A stretch of DNA of 64,000 nt from JAFEBO01 sp036392375 (GTDB taxonomy: Bacteria > Planctomycetota > Phycisphaerae > Phycisphaerales > UBA1924). The notes under the pieces are model-generated. The model was not told where the DNA came from. It did not search any database and saw nothing but the letters and a program-made list of their open reading frames with translations. Positions 34,388-44,652 of the stretch are shown piece after piece; the stretch's first letter is position 1, and every line of letters starts with the position of its first letter. A program made the position numbers and the translations under genes. Where the stretch lies: the NCBI GenBank assembly GCA_036392375.1, contig DASVYC010000026.1, forward strand, positions 72,925 to 136,924. The letters run 5' to 3'.

Positions 34388-34790
34388 TCAGCACTTGCGA
34401 TGCAGGGCCGCGAGTCCCAGCAGGCCGAGGCACGAGGCGGCACCGGGCGCGGGGATCAGGACGATGTTGCCCCGCAGCTCGCCGGAGCCATTGGCGGCGC
34501 TGTGGATATTGATGTAGAAACGGCCGTCGAAGAGGGCGGCAACGTCGCTGGAGTTGAAGTTGACCGAGCCGAGGAACCCGCCGCAGGAGGCGCTGTTGTT
34601 CCAGCCGGGGAGGTTGTCCAGGCCGTACTGCTCCGAGGGGTTCTGGGTGAACGACGCGATGCCACCGTTGGTGGTCGGGCCGTGGATGTGGCGCTGCCCC
34701 AGCCGACGTTGATCCTGAGCGAACGCGTGACGTCGTCAAAGACCAGCGCTAGCACACATCCCGCCGCTGACGCCCGCGTTTGTTTCTCCA
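34388..34790 (-). pseudogene. Broken CHRD-domain secreted protein with sorting tail
   Basis: Reading the minus strand, ALVFDDVTRSLRINVGWG in one frame is followed, after a shift of frame and apparent loss of several codons, by HIHGPTTNGGIASFT, then FDGRFYINIHSAANGSGELRG and the tail IPAPGAASCLGLLGLAALHRKC ending at 34388. This is the pattern of a CHRD domain (HIHG... and NIHT...GEIRG) with a PEP-CTERM-like tail. No start codon or signal peptide is visible upstream. It is a decayed gene, unless a sequencing error hides an intact one. Confidence 0.75.
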
Positions 34791-35302
34791 AGCGCACGCT
34801 GCGTTCATCCTCCCGGGCGACAGCAACAGATGTCCAACCATCCTGCGACGCCTGTAGCAGCCCCCATGAGGCGGGTGCTGCTTTTCCTGCGGGCCGCTGC
34901 CACTTCGGCAGCGCCGGTTGCCGTGGCAAGCGGCCAACCCCGTTTCTGACCCGCCAACGCGGGCCGACAGCGCGTTGCGGCGTTGCATACCCAGCATCCA
35001 AGTTCTACCGATCGGCATGGCTCGTGCTGCCGATACAAGTGGAATGGATCCGCTTCGTGGTCGGACGGTCGCGGGTTGGTGCGCTTGGTGCGAACCAAAC
35101 GAAATGCGATCATCAGGCTTCGTTGCGGTTCCGGTGCTCCAACGGTCAATCTCGTCAAAGGTTTTCCGGCAAGGCACTTACGACGCACCCGAGGCAATCA
35201 CCTCGATTCTCCCGAAGCGGGGAGCCCCGGCGTGCGAATAAAGATGTGGGACGTTGCGCCCCGCTCGCCGCGGAAAGCACACACTCCCCGTGGAGTCCAG
35301 AG
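34791..35302. other. Gene-free region upstream of clpC
   Basis: About 510 bases without a credible gene, less GC-rich than the flanks. It contains a hairpin with a 10-bp stem and one mismatch, AGCAGCCCCC / GGGTGCTGCT (34856-34882), followed by TTTCC; this looks like a plus-strand terminator with no gene before it. TTGGT-GCGA-ACCAA near 35086 is a small palindrome. The clpC promoter must lie here, but I cannot place it with confidence. Confidence 0.5.
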
Positions 35303-37915
<2,613 letters not shown>

Positions 37916-37943
37916 GGGCCCATCACGACTCCCCGCCTTTCCC

Positions 37944-37971
37944 AAGGCCCCGCTCCCGCGGGGCCTTTTTC
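37944..37971 (+). terminator. Strong intrinsic terminator of clpC
   Basis: AAGGCCCCGC / GCGGGGCCTT, a 10-bp perfect stem with a TCCC loop, followed by TTT and C, 28 bases after the clpC stop. Confidence 0.92.
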
Positions 37972-38035
37972 GTGGGTGCGGCGGAGCGCCGATGCCATCG
38001 TCGCGCCCCCGGCCCCTGCATCGCTACGGTTCGGC

Positions 38036-38977
38036 GTGCCCCCCCTAGTGCTGCAGACCGAGGAGCTCGACCCCGCGCCCGCCGCGTGGCTGAGCGAGCG
38101 CGCCCGGCTGGTGAGGTCGGCGGAGGGCGACGCGGACTTTGCCGCGCTGCTCGCCGAGGCTGAGGCCCTGGTCGTTCGTACCTACACCCAGGTGAACGAC
38201 GCGCTGCTCGACCGCGCCCCGCGCGTGCGCGCCGTCGGCCGGGCCGGCGTGGGGCTCGACAACATCGACCTGGAGGCCTGCCGCCGCCGCAATGTGCGCG
38301 TCGTCCATACGCCGGACGCCAACTCGCAGGCGGTGGTCGAGTACGTGTGGGCGCTCATCTTCGACGCGCTGCGCCCCCGGGTCTTCCTGAGCGAAGCCCT
38401 CGACAAGAAGCGCTGGGGAGAGACCCGCAAGGAGCTCCGGGCCCGCTGCCAGGTCTCCGAGTGCATCCTGGGCATCTTCGGCATGGGGCGTATCGGCCGC
38501 CGCGTCGCTCGCGTCGGCACGGCCCTAGGCGCCCAGGTGCTCTACCACGACCTGCTCGAGATCCCCGCCGCCGAGCGCAACGGAGCCACACCGGTGGCTC
38601 GTGACGTGCTGCTCCGCACCAGCGACATCCTCACGATCCACACGGACGACCGACCCAGCAACCGCGGGCTGCTCGACGCCGCGTCGTTCGCGCTGCTCAA
38701 GCCCGACGTCACGTTCATCAACGCGGCCCGGGGACTGCTCGTGGACGCCGCCGCGTGCGCCGAGTTCTTCATCAAGCACCCCGCCGCCACCGCGATGCTG
38801 GACGTCCACGACCCCGAGCCCTTCGGGCCGACCTATCCGCTGCTCGACATCAAGAACGTCCACCTCTCGCCCCACATCGCCGCCGCCACCGACGCCGCGC
38901 AGGTGAACATGTCCTGGGTCGTGCGCGACGTGTGGCGCGTGCTCAACAGCGAAGAGCCCCAGTTCGCCGCGGTGTGA
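38036..38977 (+). CDS. D-2-hydroxyacid dehydrogenase (SerA-like)
   Basis: A 313-residue NAD-dependent dehydrogenase of the D-isomer family, near D-3-phosphoglycerate dehydrogenase. The Rossmann motif GMGRIG is at 149-154 with the following acidic D172; catalytic R232 (NAARG), E261 (DPEPF) and H280 (SPHIAAAT) are present. There is no ACT or other regulatory tail, so it is the short type. The start chosen is the GTG at 38036, giving PPLVLQTEELDP; an in-frame GTG at 37976 lies against the clpC terminator and is less likely. Substrate unknown. Confidence 0.9.
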   Translation: MPPLVLQTEELDPAPAAWLSERARLVRSAEGDADFAALLAEAEALVVRTYTQVNDALLDRAPRVRAVGRAGVGLDNIDLEACRRRNVRVVHTPDANSQAVVEYVWALIFDALRPRVFLSEALDKKRWGETRKELRARCQVSECILGIFGMGRIGRRVARVGTALGAQVLYHDLLEIPAAERNGATPVARDVLLRTSDILTIHTDDRPSNRGLLDAASFALLKPDVTFINAARGLLVDAAACAEFFIKHPAATAMLDVHDPEPFGPTYPLLDIKNVHLSPHIAAATDAAQVNMSWVVRDVWRVLNSEEPQFAAV

Positions 38978-38982
38978 GGCCT

Positions 38983-39657
38983 CTATCTCGACGACGCCCG
39001 CAGCCTCGCCTCCAGACCCGCCTTCACCGCCGGCCACTCCGCGGCGATGATGCTGAATTGCGACGTGTCGCGCAGGTGCCCGTCGTGCATGTACAGATGG
39101 CTGCGGATGATCCCCTCGTGCTTCGCACCCAGCTTGGCGATCGCCGCGGCGCTGCGGGTGTTCCGCGCATCGCACTTGAGCTGCACCCGCACGCACCCGA
39201 GCGTCTCGAACGCGTGAGCGAGCAGCAGCAGCTTCGACTCGGGATTCACCATCGTCCCGCGGCATCGCTCGGCGTACCACGTGTACCCGATCTCCACGCC
39301 GCGGTCCGCCTCGCGGATGTCGCAGTACGACGAGCTGCCCACGCACCGCCCGCTCGAACGCTCCACCACCGCAAAAGGCACCCGCGCCGGCGTCGCGATC
39401 GCCTCGCGGATGAACCGCTTCCAGCCGTCGAGCGTCCAGACCGGGGGCGGGCCGCGGAAATAGCGGAACGTGTCGCGCGCCGTCTCCTCGAGCAAGTCCG
39501 ACGCGTGCCGCTCGTCCAACGGCTCGAGCCGGACAACTCCGCCTTCCAGCGTCGTGGGGCGCACGCGGATCGGCGCCGGCTCGCCGGAAGATATCACTGA
39601 CGCGTTCGATGGCGTACCGGAGGGCGTGTTGGACGAGGCGTTCGTCATGGTGTTCAT
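38983..39657 (-). CDS. GNAT N-acetyltransferase (RimJ/RimL-like)
   Basis: A 224-residue GCN5-related acetyltransferase. The acetyl-CoA fold shows VVRLEPLDERHASDLLEE, FAVVERSSGRCVGSSSYCDI, GVEIGYTWYAERCRGTMVN and ARNTRSAAAIAKLGAKHEGIIR, matching the RimJ/RimL branch that acetylates protein N-termini or small amines. The start codon overlaps the stop of the upstream patatin gene (ATGA), so the two are coupled. The first 35 residues are Ser/Thr/Asn-rich and probably disordered; a later start is possible. Confidence 0.9.
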   Translation of the reverse strand: MNTMTNASSNTPSGTPSNASVISSGEPAPIRVRPTTLEGGVVRLEPLDERHASDLLEETARDTFRYFRGPPPVWTLDGWKRFIREAIATPARVPFAVVERSSGRCVGSSSYCDIREADRGVEIGYTWYAERCRGTMVNPESKLLLLAHAFETLGCVRVQLKCDARNTRSAAAIAKLGAKHEGIIRSHLYMHDGHLRDTSQFSIIAAEWPAVKAGLEARLRASSR

Positions 39658-40952
39658 CGTTGCACCGACTCCCCCGCCGCGTCCCTCTTCTCCTGATCCA
39701 CCTCTTTCTCGATGGTGAGCACCGGTTCCTCAAAGTCGCGCAGCTCCGTCCGCCAGTTCGCCGGATCCCGTCCCAGCCGGAGCCCGATGTCCGCCAGCGC
39801 GTTCATCGTTTCCTTCTTGAACGACCCTTCCACCGGCGGCACAAAGTCGTTGGGCACCGCGATGAACCGCACCTCGATGTCCACGCCCTCCGCCCGACGC
39901 AGCAGCTCCGCCTGCGTCAGAAACGCCCGCAGGCTCGACTTGGTCGAGGAACGCGTCAGCGTCGTCAGGCTCTTGCCCATCACGTCCGGCCACGACGGCT
40001 GCACGATGCTCGGCGCATCGCCCAGCGTGTTGTTCACCACCGCCCAGAACCGCAGCTTGGGCGGCGTGCGCCCCGGGAACGTTCGCCTCCACGCGCCCAG
40101 CACCGATTGCTCGCTCCGCAGGTTCGCCCCAAGGAGCACGTTCGCCGTCGTTCCGCCGTCGACGTACAGCGTGTCGTCGATCACCACCGCGGGGAAGATC
40201 CCCGGGATTGCGGCCGATGCCATCAGGATGTCGTGGATCCGCCGCACCCCGCCGCGTTGCTCCGCGTGCTCGGCCTCTCTTCCCACCACCCACGCCCGCG
40301 GCAGGCCCAGGTCGAGATTCGTCGCCCCGATCACCAGCGCGCGGTCCTCTTTGCTCTCTTCTGCGATCCGCTCGATCCGCTCGGGCGTCAGGTGCTCCTC
40401 CAGCTCCCGTCGCAACCCGCCCGTGTCCGTGAAGCTCTCGCGCCACGGCAGGAACACGAACCAGTCCTTGAGCACGATCCAGCCCGACTTGGGTGCGCGG
40501 TACAGATCATCCACCACCGCCAGCGACGCGTCGTCGCCCAGAAACGCAAATGGCGCGATCAACGCACCGGTGCTCACGCCCGTCACCACGTCGAACTTCG
40601 GCAGCGCCATGGCGCCCTGGACCTCGCGCCAGCCCTGCAGTACCCCGGCGCCGAAGGCACCCCAGTCCCCGCCGCCCGAGATCGCCAGTACATCGAGCAC
40701 CGGCGGGGCGGCGTCCTCGCCGCGGGCCCGCGCCGCGTCGTACTCCCGCTGCTCGCGCTCCAGCCGGCGAACGACCTTCGACGAGACCGCGACAAAGTCG
40801 GTCCGGATCTGCTCGATCTGCGCCAAGCGTCGATCGGCGAGTTCTTCCTTGGAGAGTGCCGGCCGTGACGCCGCGCACCCGGCGAGCGCTGCCGCCGCCC
40901 CGAGCGCCACCAATCCCGGTCCGCGCCACGACCGTCCCGATACGTTGGTCAT
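39654..40952 (-). CDS. Patatin-like phospholipase lipoprotein
   Basis: A 432-residue serine lipid acyl hydrolase. The oxyanion loop is SGGGDWGAFGAG (92-103), the nucleophile S127 is in GVSTG and the dyad aspartate is D265 in YVDGG. Residues 1-26 form a lipoprotein signal (LGAAAALAGC), so it is probably anchored at the membrane facing the periplasm. A basic/acidic helical segment separates the anchor from the domain. The ATG at 40952 starts the signal. It heads a two-gene unit with the GNAT gene. Natural lipid substrate is unknown. Confidence 0.92.
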   Translation of the reverse strand: MTNVSGRSWRGPGLVALGAAAALAGCAASRPALSKEELADRRLAQIEQIRTDFVAVSSKVVRRLEREQREYDAARARGEDAAPPVLDVLAISGGGDWGAFGAGVLQGWREVQGAMALPKFDVVTGVSTGALIAPFAFLGDDASLAVVDDLYRAPKSGWIVLKDWFVFLPWRESFTDTGGLRRELEEHLTPERIERIAEESKEDRALVIGATNLDLGLPRAWVVGREAEHAEQRGGVRRIHDILMASAAIPGIFPAVVIDDTLYVDGGTTANVLLGANLRSEQSVLGAWRRTFPGRTPPKLRFWAVVNNTLGDAPSIVQPSWPDVMGKSLTTLTRSSTKSSLRAFLTQAELLRRAEGVDIEVRFIAVPNDFVPPVEGSFKKETMNALADIGLRLGRDPANWRTELRDFEEPVLTIEKEVDQEKRDAAGESVQR

Positions 40953-41015
40953 GGTGCCGAGTGTACTGCTTGGAGGGCACTCCTCGAAGCGCACTCCTTG
41001 AAGGGCAAAAGCGCC

Positions 41016-41057
41016 GGTTCTACTTGGAGGGTTCTACTTGGACGGTTCTACTTGGAC
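41016..41057. repeat. Three 14-bp tandem repeats giving stops in all frames
   Basis: GGTTCTACTTGGAC/G is repeated three times in tandem, with a degenerate fourth at 41058-41069. On the minus strand each unit contains AAGTAG, and because 14 is not a multiple of three, the TAG at 41020, 41034 and 41048 falls in all three frames. The SRPBCC gene ends at the first one it meets. Confidence 0.93.
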
Positions 41058-41638
41058 GGTTCTTGGAACGACTTCGCCAGCGCGCCCAAGACGTTCGGCC
41101 ACGCCTTCTCGAAGTAGCCTTGGACGTCCTTCCAGTTGCCCGAATCGCTGAAGCCGTAGTGCTGGAATCGAACCTTGGTGGCGTTCTCGCCGTCCCTGGT
41201 GAAGTGCACGACGCACCACGTGCGTTGGGCACGCTCGGCGAACTTGGGCGGCGCGTTCCAACTGAAGCTCACCATCTCGCCGGGTATGTAGCTCAGCACC
41301 TGGCACCCGTTGCTGCCGATCTTGTCGGTGCCGAAGTACACCTCCCACGCCCCGCCCACCCGCAGGTCGATGACGGCTTCGACGCCCAGGAACCGCTTCC
41401 ACCCGGCGCTGGTCGTGAAGCGTTCGAAGACCTGGGCCACTGGCGCGGGCACGCTCTGCGTCACCTCAAACCCAGGCACGCTCGCGCCGCCGTTGGGAAA
41501 CATGCTCGTGTCGACCGCGATCGGCTCGCCGGTCGGCCCCTTCATGGCGTTCCCCGCCGACGGCCCGAGGGCCCCGTCGCCCGCCGCCGCCAGCACGAGC
41601 CCCGCCATCACCAGCACGCCAAACGTTGTCCGCCGCAT
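41048..41638 (-). CDS. Secreted SRPBCC/AHSA1-like protein
   Basis: A 196-residue protein with a signal peptide (about 1-20) and one START-like ligand-binding domain of the SRPBCC superfamily (activator of Hsp90 homolog 1 type): VPAPVAQVFERFTTSAGWKRFLG, IDLRVGGAWEVYF and EMVSFSWNAPP are typical. AAGGAGAT lies 7 bases before the ATG. The last residues (EPSK) are encoded by tandem repeat units, so the original C-terminus may have been replaced. Export is unusual for this superfamily. Ligand unknown. Confidence 0.82.
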   Translation of the reverse strand: MRRTTFGVLVMAGLVLAAAGDGALGPSAGNAMKGPTGEPIAVDTSMFPNGGASVPGFEVTQSVPAPVAQVFERFTTSAGWKRFLGVEAVIDLRVGGAWEVYFGTDKIGSNGCQVLSYIPGEMVSFSWNAPPKFAERAQRTWCVVHFTRDGENATKVRFQHYGFSDSGNWKDVQGYFEKAWPNVLGALAKSFQEPSK

Positions 41639-41830
41639 CGTGATCTCCTTGTTTTTCCGTGCCTGCCACAGTCCCCGCCGAGCTTTGAGCGAACGCTCAA
41701 GAAGTCTATCCGATTTTGAATGATCGATCAAGTGGCTTGTTTTTTTCGATGCACGCCCCCGTCATCAAGATGGTGTTCAGACGATCCTGTGCACAGTTGG
41801 ACTCGGCAGCACGATTCCGTACTCTCCGGC

Positions 41831-42811
41831 ATGCCCAGCGATCGTCCCTCGTTTCAGGTCTCCCGCCGCGGCTTGCTGGCCGGCGGGTTGGGTCTCGCCG
41901 CCGGCCTCGGCGTTCCCGCACGGGCCGACACGCCCGCGCGACGCCGGGCGCTCCGGTTGGTCCACCCCTCCGACATCCACGTCCAACCCGAGCGCCGGGG
42001 CGGCGACGCCATGGCCGCGGCTCTCCGCCACATGATGTCGCTCGACACCAAGCCCGACCTCGTCATCACCGGCGGCGATCTCGCGATGGACATCAGCGAG
42101 AACACGTACGAGCGCTCGAGGCTGGAGTGGGATCTCTTCACCCGCACCCTCCGCGACGAGCTGCCCGCGTCTCTCCCCGTCCATCACACCCTCGGCAACC
42201 ACGACATCTTCGGCCGCAACAAGAAGAAGTCCAAGGCGACGGGCGGCGAGCCGCACTACGGCAAACGTTGGTTCCTCGATTCGTTCGGCTACACCTCCAC
42301 CTACCGCTCCTTCGACCAGGGCGGTTGGCACTTCGTCATCCTCGACTCGATCGACCTCGCGCCCGACGGCGACGAGTACATCTGCCGCCTCGGTGCCGAG
42401 CAGTTCGCGTGGCTGGAGCGCGATCTCGCGGCGACCACCCTGCCGACCGTGATCTCCTCGCACGCGCCCATCGTGTGCGTCGGCAATTTCTTCGACGCTC
42501 CCGATGACAGTTGGTTCAAGTCCATGCCCGATCTCAGGGTGTCGTCCAAGCGGATGCACACCGACTGCCGCGAGCTCGATGCGCTCTTCCAGAAGCACCG
42601 TCACGTCAAGCTCTGCCTGAACGGTCACCTGCACCTGCTCGCGACGGCCACGTACAACGGCGTGGCTTACATCTCCCAGGGTGCCGTCAGCGGCGACAAA
42701 TGGAAAGGCTCCAAGCGTCAAACACCCGAGGGCTACGGGGTCATCGACCTCTTCGACGACGGCACCTTCCGGCACGAGTACGTGACCTACGGCTGGAAGG
42801 CCCAGAAATAA
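41831..42811 (+). CDS. Tat-exported metallophosphoesterase
   Basis: A 326-residue calcineurin-like phosphoesterase. A twin-arginine signal (SRRGLLAGG, R12-R13) implies folded export through Tat. Metal ligands are in order: D48 and H50 (PSDIH), D83 (TGGDL), the GNHD motif, SSHAP, and GHLH. The two-metal site is therefore complete. It is divergent from the SRPBCC gene with 192 bases between. The substrate could be a phosphodiester or phosphomonoester; nothing in context decides. Confidence 0.9.
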   Translation: MPSDRPSFQVSRRGLLAGGLGLAAGLGVPARADTPARRRALRLVHPSDIHVQPERRGGDAMAAALRHMMSLDTKPDLVITGGDLAMDISENTYERSRLEWDLFTRTLRDELPASLPVHHTLGNHDIFGRNKKKSKATGGEPHYGKRWFLDSFGYTSTYRSFDQGGWHFVILDSIDLAPDGDEYICRLGAEQFAWLERDLAATTLPTVISSHAPIVCVGNFFDAPDDSWFKSMPDLRVSSKRMHTDCRELDALFQKHRHVKLCLNGHLHLLATATYNGVAYISQGAVSGDKWKGSKRQTPEGYGVIDLFDDGTFRHEYVTYGWKAQK

Positions 42812-42821
42812 CGATCGGCGA

Positions 42822-43148
42822 TCAGGATTCCTCCCCCCACGGCTCGTCGTGCTCGCCCGGCGTGGGCGTTCCCCACAGAGGACCGTCGCGGTACTTCTGT
42901 TCGTACCACTGATTCGTGACCCGTCGCAGCTCGGCCGCGAACCCCAGCCCGGTCAGCCGATCCGCGTCGATCGTGATCGCGATCGAGTCCGGAGCGATCT
43001 CCAGGCCATGCACCGCGATGCCCTCGCGCTCACCGATCGCGCGTGCCGCCGCCTCGACGTTGCGCCGCACCCCCGCATCATCCAGCGGCGTGCCCTGCAA
43101 GGCCGTCAGTCGCAGCACACAGATCATCGGGTTCTCGATCGTCCCCAC
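42822..43148 (-). CDS. Small conserved-looking protein, unknown
   Basis: A 108-residue protein with no family I recognise. It reads like a compact alpha/beta domain (ICVLRLTALQGTPLDDAGVR, IAVHGLEIAPDSIAITIDADRLTGLG) and ends with an acidic tail. The start is a GTG at 43148; an in-frame ATG at 43127 (MICVLRL) is equally plausible. It follows the membrane-anchored gene by 19 bases on the same strand and is probably cotranscribed with it. Confidence 0.6.
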   Translation of the reverse strand: MGTIENPMICVLRLTALQGTPLDDAGVRRNVEAAARAIGEREGIAVHGLEIAPDSIAITIDADRLTGLGFAAELRRVTNQWYEQKYRDGPLWGTPTPGEHDEPWGEES

Positions 43149-43167
43149 GGCCGGAGGGCCGCGGATT

Positions 43168-43605
43168 TCACTTGCGCTGCGGACCGCCCGGAGGCGCCGC
43201 CGCCTTCATCTCCGCCTCGGCTTCCTTCTCGAGCTTGGCGATCAGCCCCTCGATCGACTTCACGACCTGGTCGGCCTTGTCGTTCTTGGCCTTGGCGATC
43301 ATCCCCTCAAACATCGCCTCGACGTACTGATCCTCGTCGAAGGTGCTTTCGTCACGCGCCAGCCCGCCGCGGCCCGAGCCGGCCTTCATCTTGTACGCCT
43401 CGTTGAAGACTTCGTCGTGGGTGGAATCAACCAGCCAGTCGAAGTACTCCCGGTTGCCGCCGTAGCCGTCGCACTTCTCGATGAGGCTGTGGAACTCTTT
43501 GCGATAGTCCTCGTTCACCTGGGACCGGTGCCAGAACCGATTCCCCACCCCCACGACCAGCACCACCACCAGCACCACCAAACCCGCCAGACTGCGACCG
43601 AACAT
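43168..43605 (-). CDS. Membrane-anchored protein of unknown function
   Basis: A 145-residue protein with one N-terminal membrane helix (LAGLVVLVVVLVVGVGN, about residues 5-21) and a charged, helical soluble part (EDYRKEFHSLIEKCDGYGG, DQYVEAMFEGMIAKAKND). It ends in an Ala/Pro/Gly-rich tail. AGGAGG lies 8 bases before the ATG at 43605. The orientation and function are unknown. It is followed closely by the small unknown gene, forming a two-gene unit. Confidence 0.68.
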   Translation of the reverse strand: MFGRSLAGLVVLVVVLVVGVGNRFWHRSQVNEDYRKEFHSLIEKCDGYGGNREYFDWLVDSTHDEVFNEAYKMKAGSGRGGLARDESTFDEDQYVEAMFEGMIAKAKNDKADQVVKSIEGLIAKLEKEAEAEMKAAAPPGGPQRK

Positions 43606-43812
43606 GGCCCACCTCCTGCAACGCCCGCCCGACGCCCACACGGCGGCGAACACGCGTCTGATTGAAGTGCAATCACAATACCGGATCTGGGTGGTGGGTA
43701 CAACCCCCCTCCTTGAATCACACCCCTCACACTGTTTCGAGACCGCATCTCAAAAGACACCCCTCGGCGTTTCCGCCGTTGGTCAAGGGGGCTCAGCATC
43801 GGGGGGTGGGCG

Positions 43813-44586
43813 TCAGACCCGCTCTTTTTCCGCGTCGGCGAGCTGCAGACCCGCCCGCTGGGCGATCATCGCGAGCTTCACACGGTCGTCGATCTTGAGC
43901 TTCTTGCCGATGTTCTCGCGGTGGGTGTTGATGGTCTTCACCGACCGGTTCAGCACTGCCGCGATCTCCGCCGCGCTGAGGCCCTGGCCCAGGAGCGCCA
44001 GCACCTCAAGCTCGCGCGGGCTGAGCACATCCAGCGGCCCGAGCTGGATCACCTCGGCGTCGATCTTCTCGATCGGGCCGGCGACCAGGTCGAACGGCTT
44101 GTCTTCGGTGCCCACGCGACGGCTGATCACCAGCACGCGCCGCTGCGTCGCGCGCTTGGGATCGAGCGCCTCGGCGGTATCGTCGTCGAGCGTGAGGGGG
44201 ATCACCCACGAGTACACCTGATAGCCCTGCCAGATGTGGCGGATCATCAGGGGCGAGCTCTTGTCGAGCACGCTGCGGATGTTCTCGAGCCGCTCGAGCG
44301 CGAACTTGGCCGCGTACAGCTCGCCGATGTGCTTGCCCGTGGCGTCCTCGGCCTTGGCCGTGGGCCCGCTGAGCATCCGCGCCATCTGCGTGTTGCTGTA
44401 CAAGATCGTCCCGTCTTCGGTGACGATCACCACGCCGGTCAGGGGCTCGGTCGCCAACGCGTGGAACGCGGGGCCGAGGCTCTTGGCCAGGGGCTGACTC
44501 AGGGAATGGTTCGAGCGGTCAGTCACGAGAAAAGCAGACGGGACGTTAGGCACGCCCCTGTATCGGTCGCAAGCGCTCGCCCCCAT
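43813..44586 (-). CDS. PAS-domain LuxR-type transcriptional regulator
   Basis: A 257-residue regulator. Residues about 40-165 form a PAS domain (GVVIVTEDGTILYSNTQMARML), and the C-terminal 65 residues a LuxR helix-turn-helix (LSPRELEVLALLGQGLSAAEIAAVLN, then RSVKTINTHRENIGKKLKI). PAS domains sense redox, light or small ligands; no cofactor-binding residue stands out. The start at 44586 lacks a clear ribosome-binding site; a GTG at 44526 is an option. It lies downstream of the MsrB-MsrA gene on the same strand, so it might respond to oxidative stress, but this is only positional. Confidence 0.88.
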   Translation of the reverse strand: MGASACDRYRGVPNVPSAFLVTDRSNHSLSQPLAKSLGPAFHALATEPLTGVVIVTEDGTILYSNTQMARMLSGPTAKAEDATGKHIGELYAAKFALERLENIRSVLDKSSPLMIRHIWQGYQVYSWVIPLTLDDDTAEALDPKRATQRRVLVISRRVGTEDKPFDLVAGPIEKIDAEVIQLGPLDVLSPRELEVLALLGQGLSAAEIAAVLNRSVKTINTHRENIGKKLKIDDRVKLAMIAQRAGLQLADAEKERV

Positions 44587-44652
44587 GCTTTCTAGGGTCT
44601 TCTCGGGTATTCACCCGATGCGAACCACTGCAAACCCGTGCTCTGCTTTTCC

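Noticed and set aside
34856..34886. Terminator-like hairpin with T-run on the plus strand
   Set aside because: Not called as a terminator because no plus-strand gene ends before it; it is recorded only within the gene-free region.
34791..35302. Overlapping minus-strand frames of 130-140 residues upstream of clpC
   Set aside because: No start signals or domains, Arg/Gly/Cys-rich composition, and several frames open at once, as expected for non-coding GC-rich DNA.
41020..41402. Alternative short frames ending at 41020 and 41034 beside the SRPBCC gene
   Set aside because: They end in the same tandem repeat stops, but only the frame ending at 41048 has a signal peptide and SRPBCC motifs.
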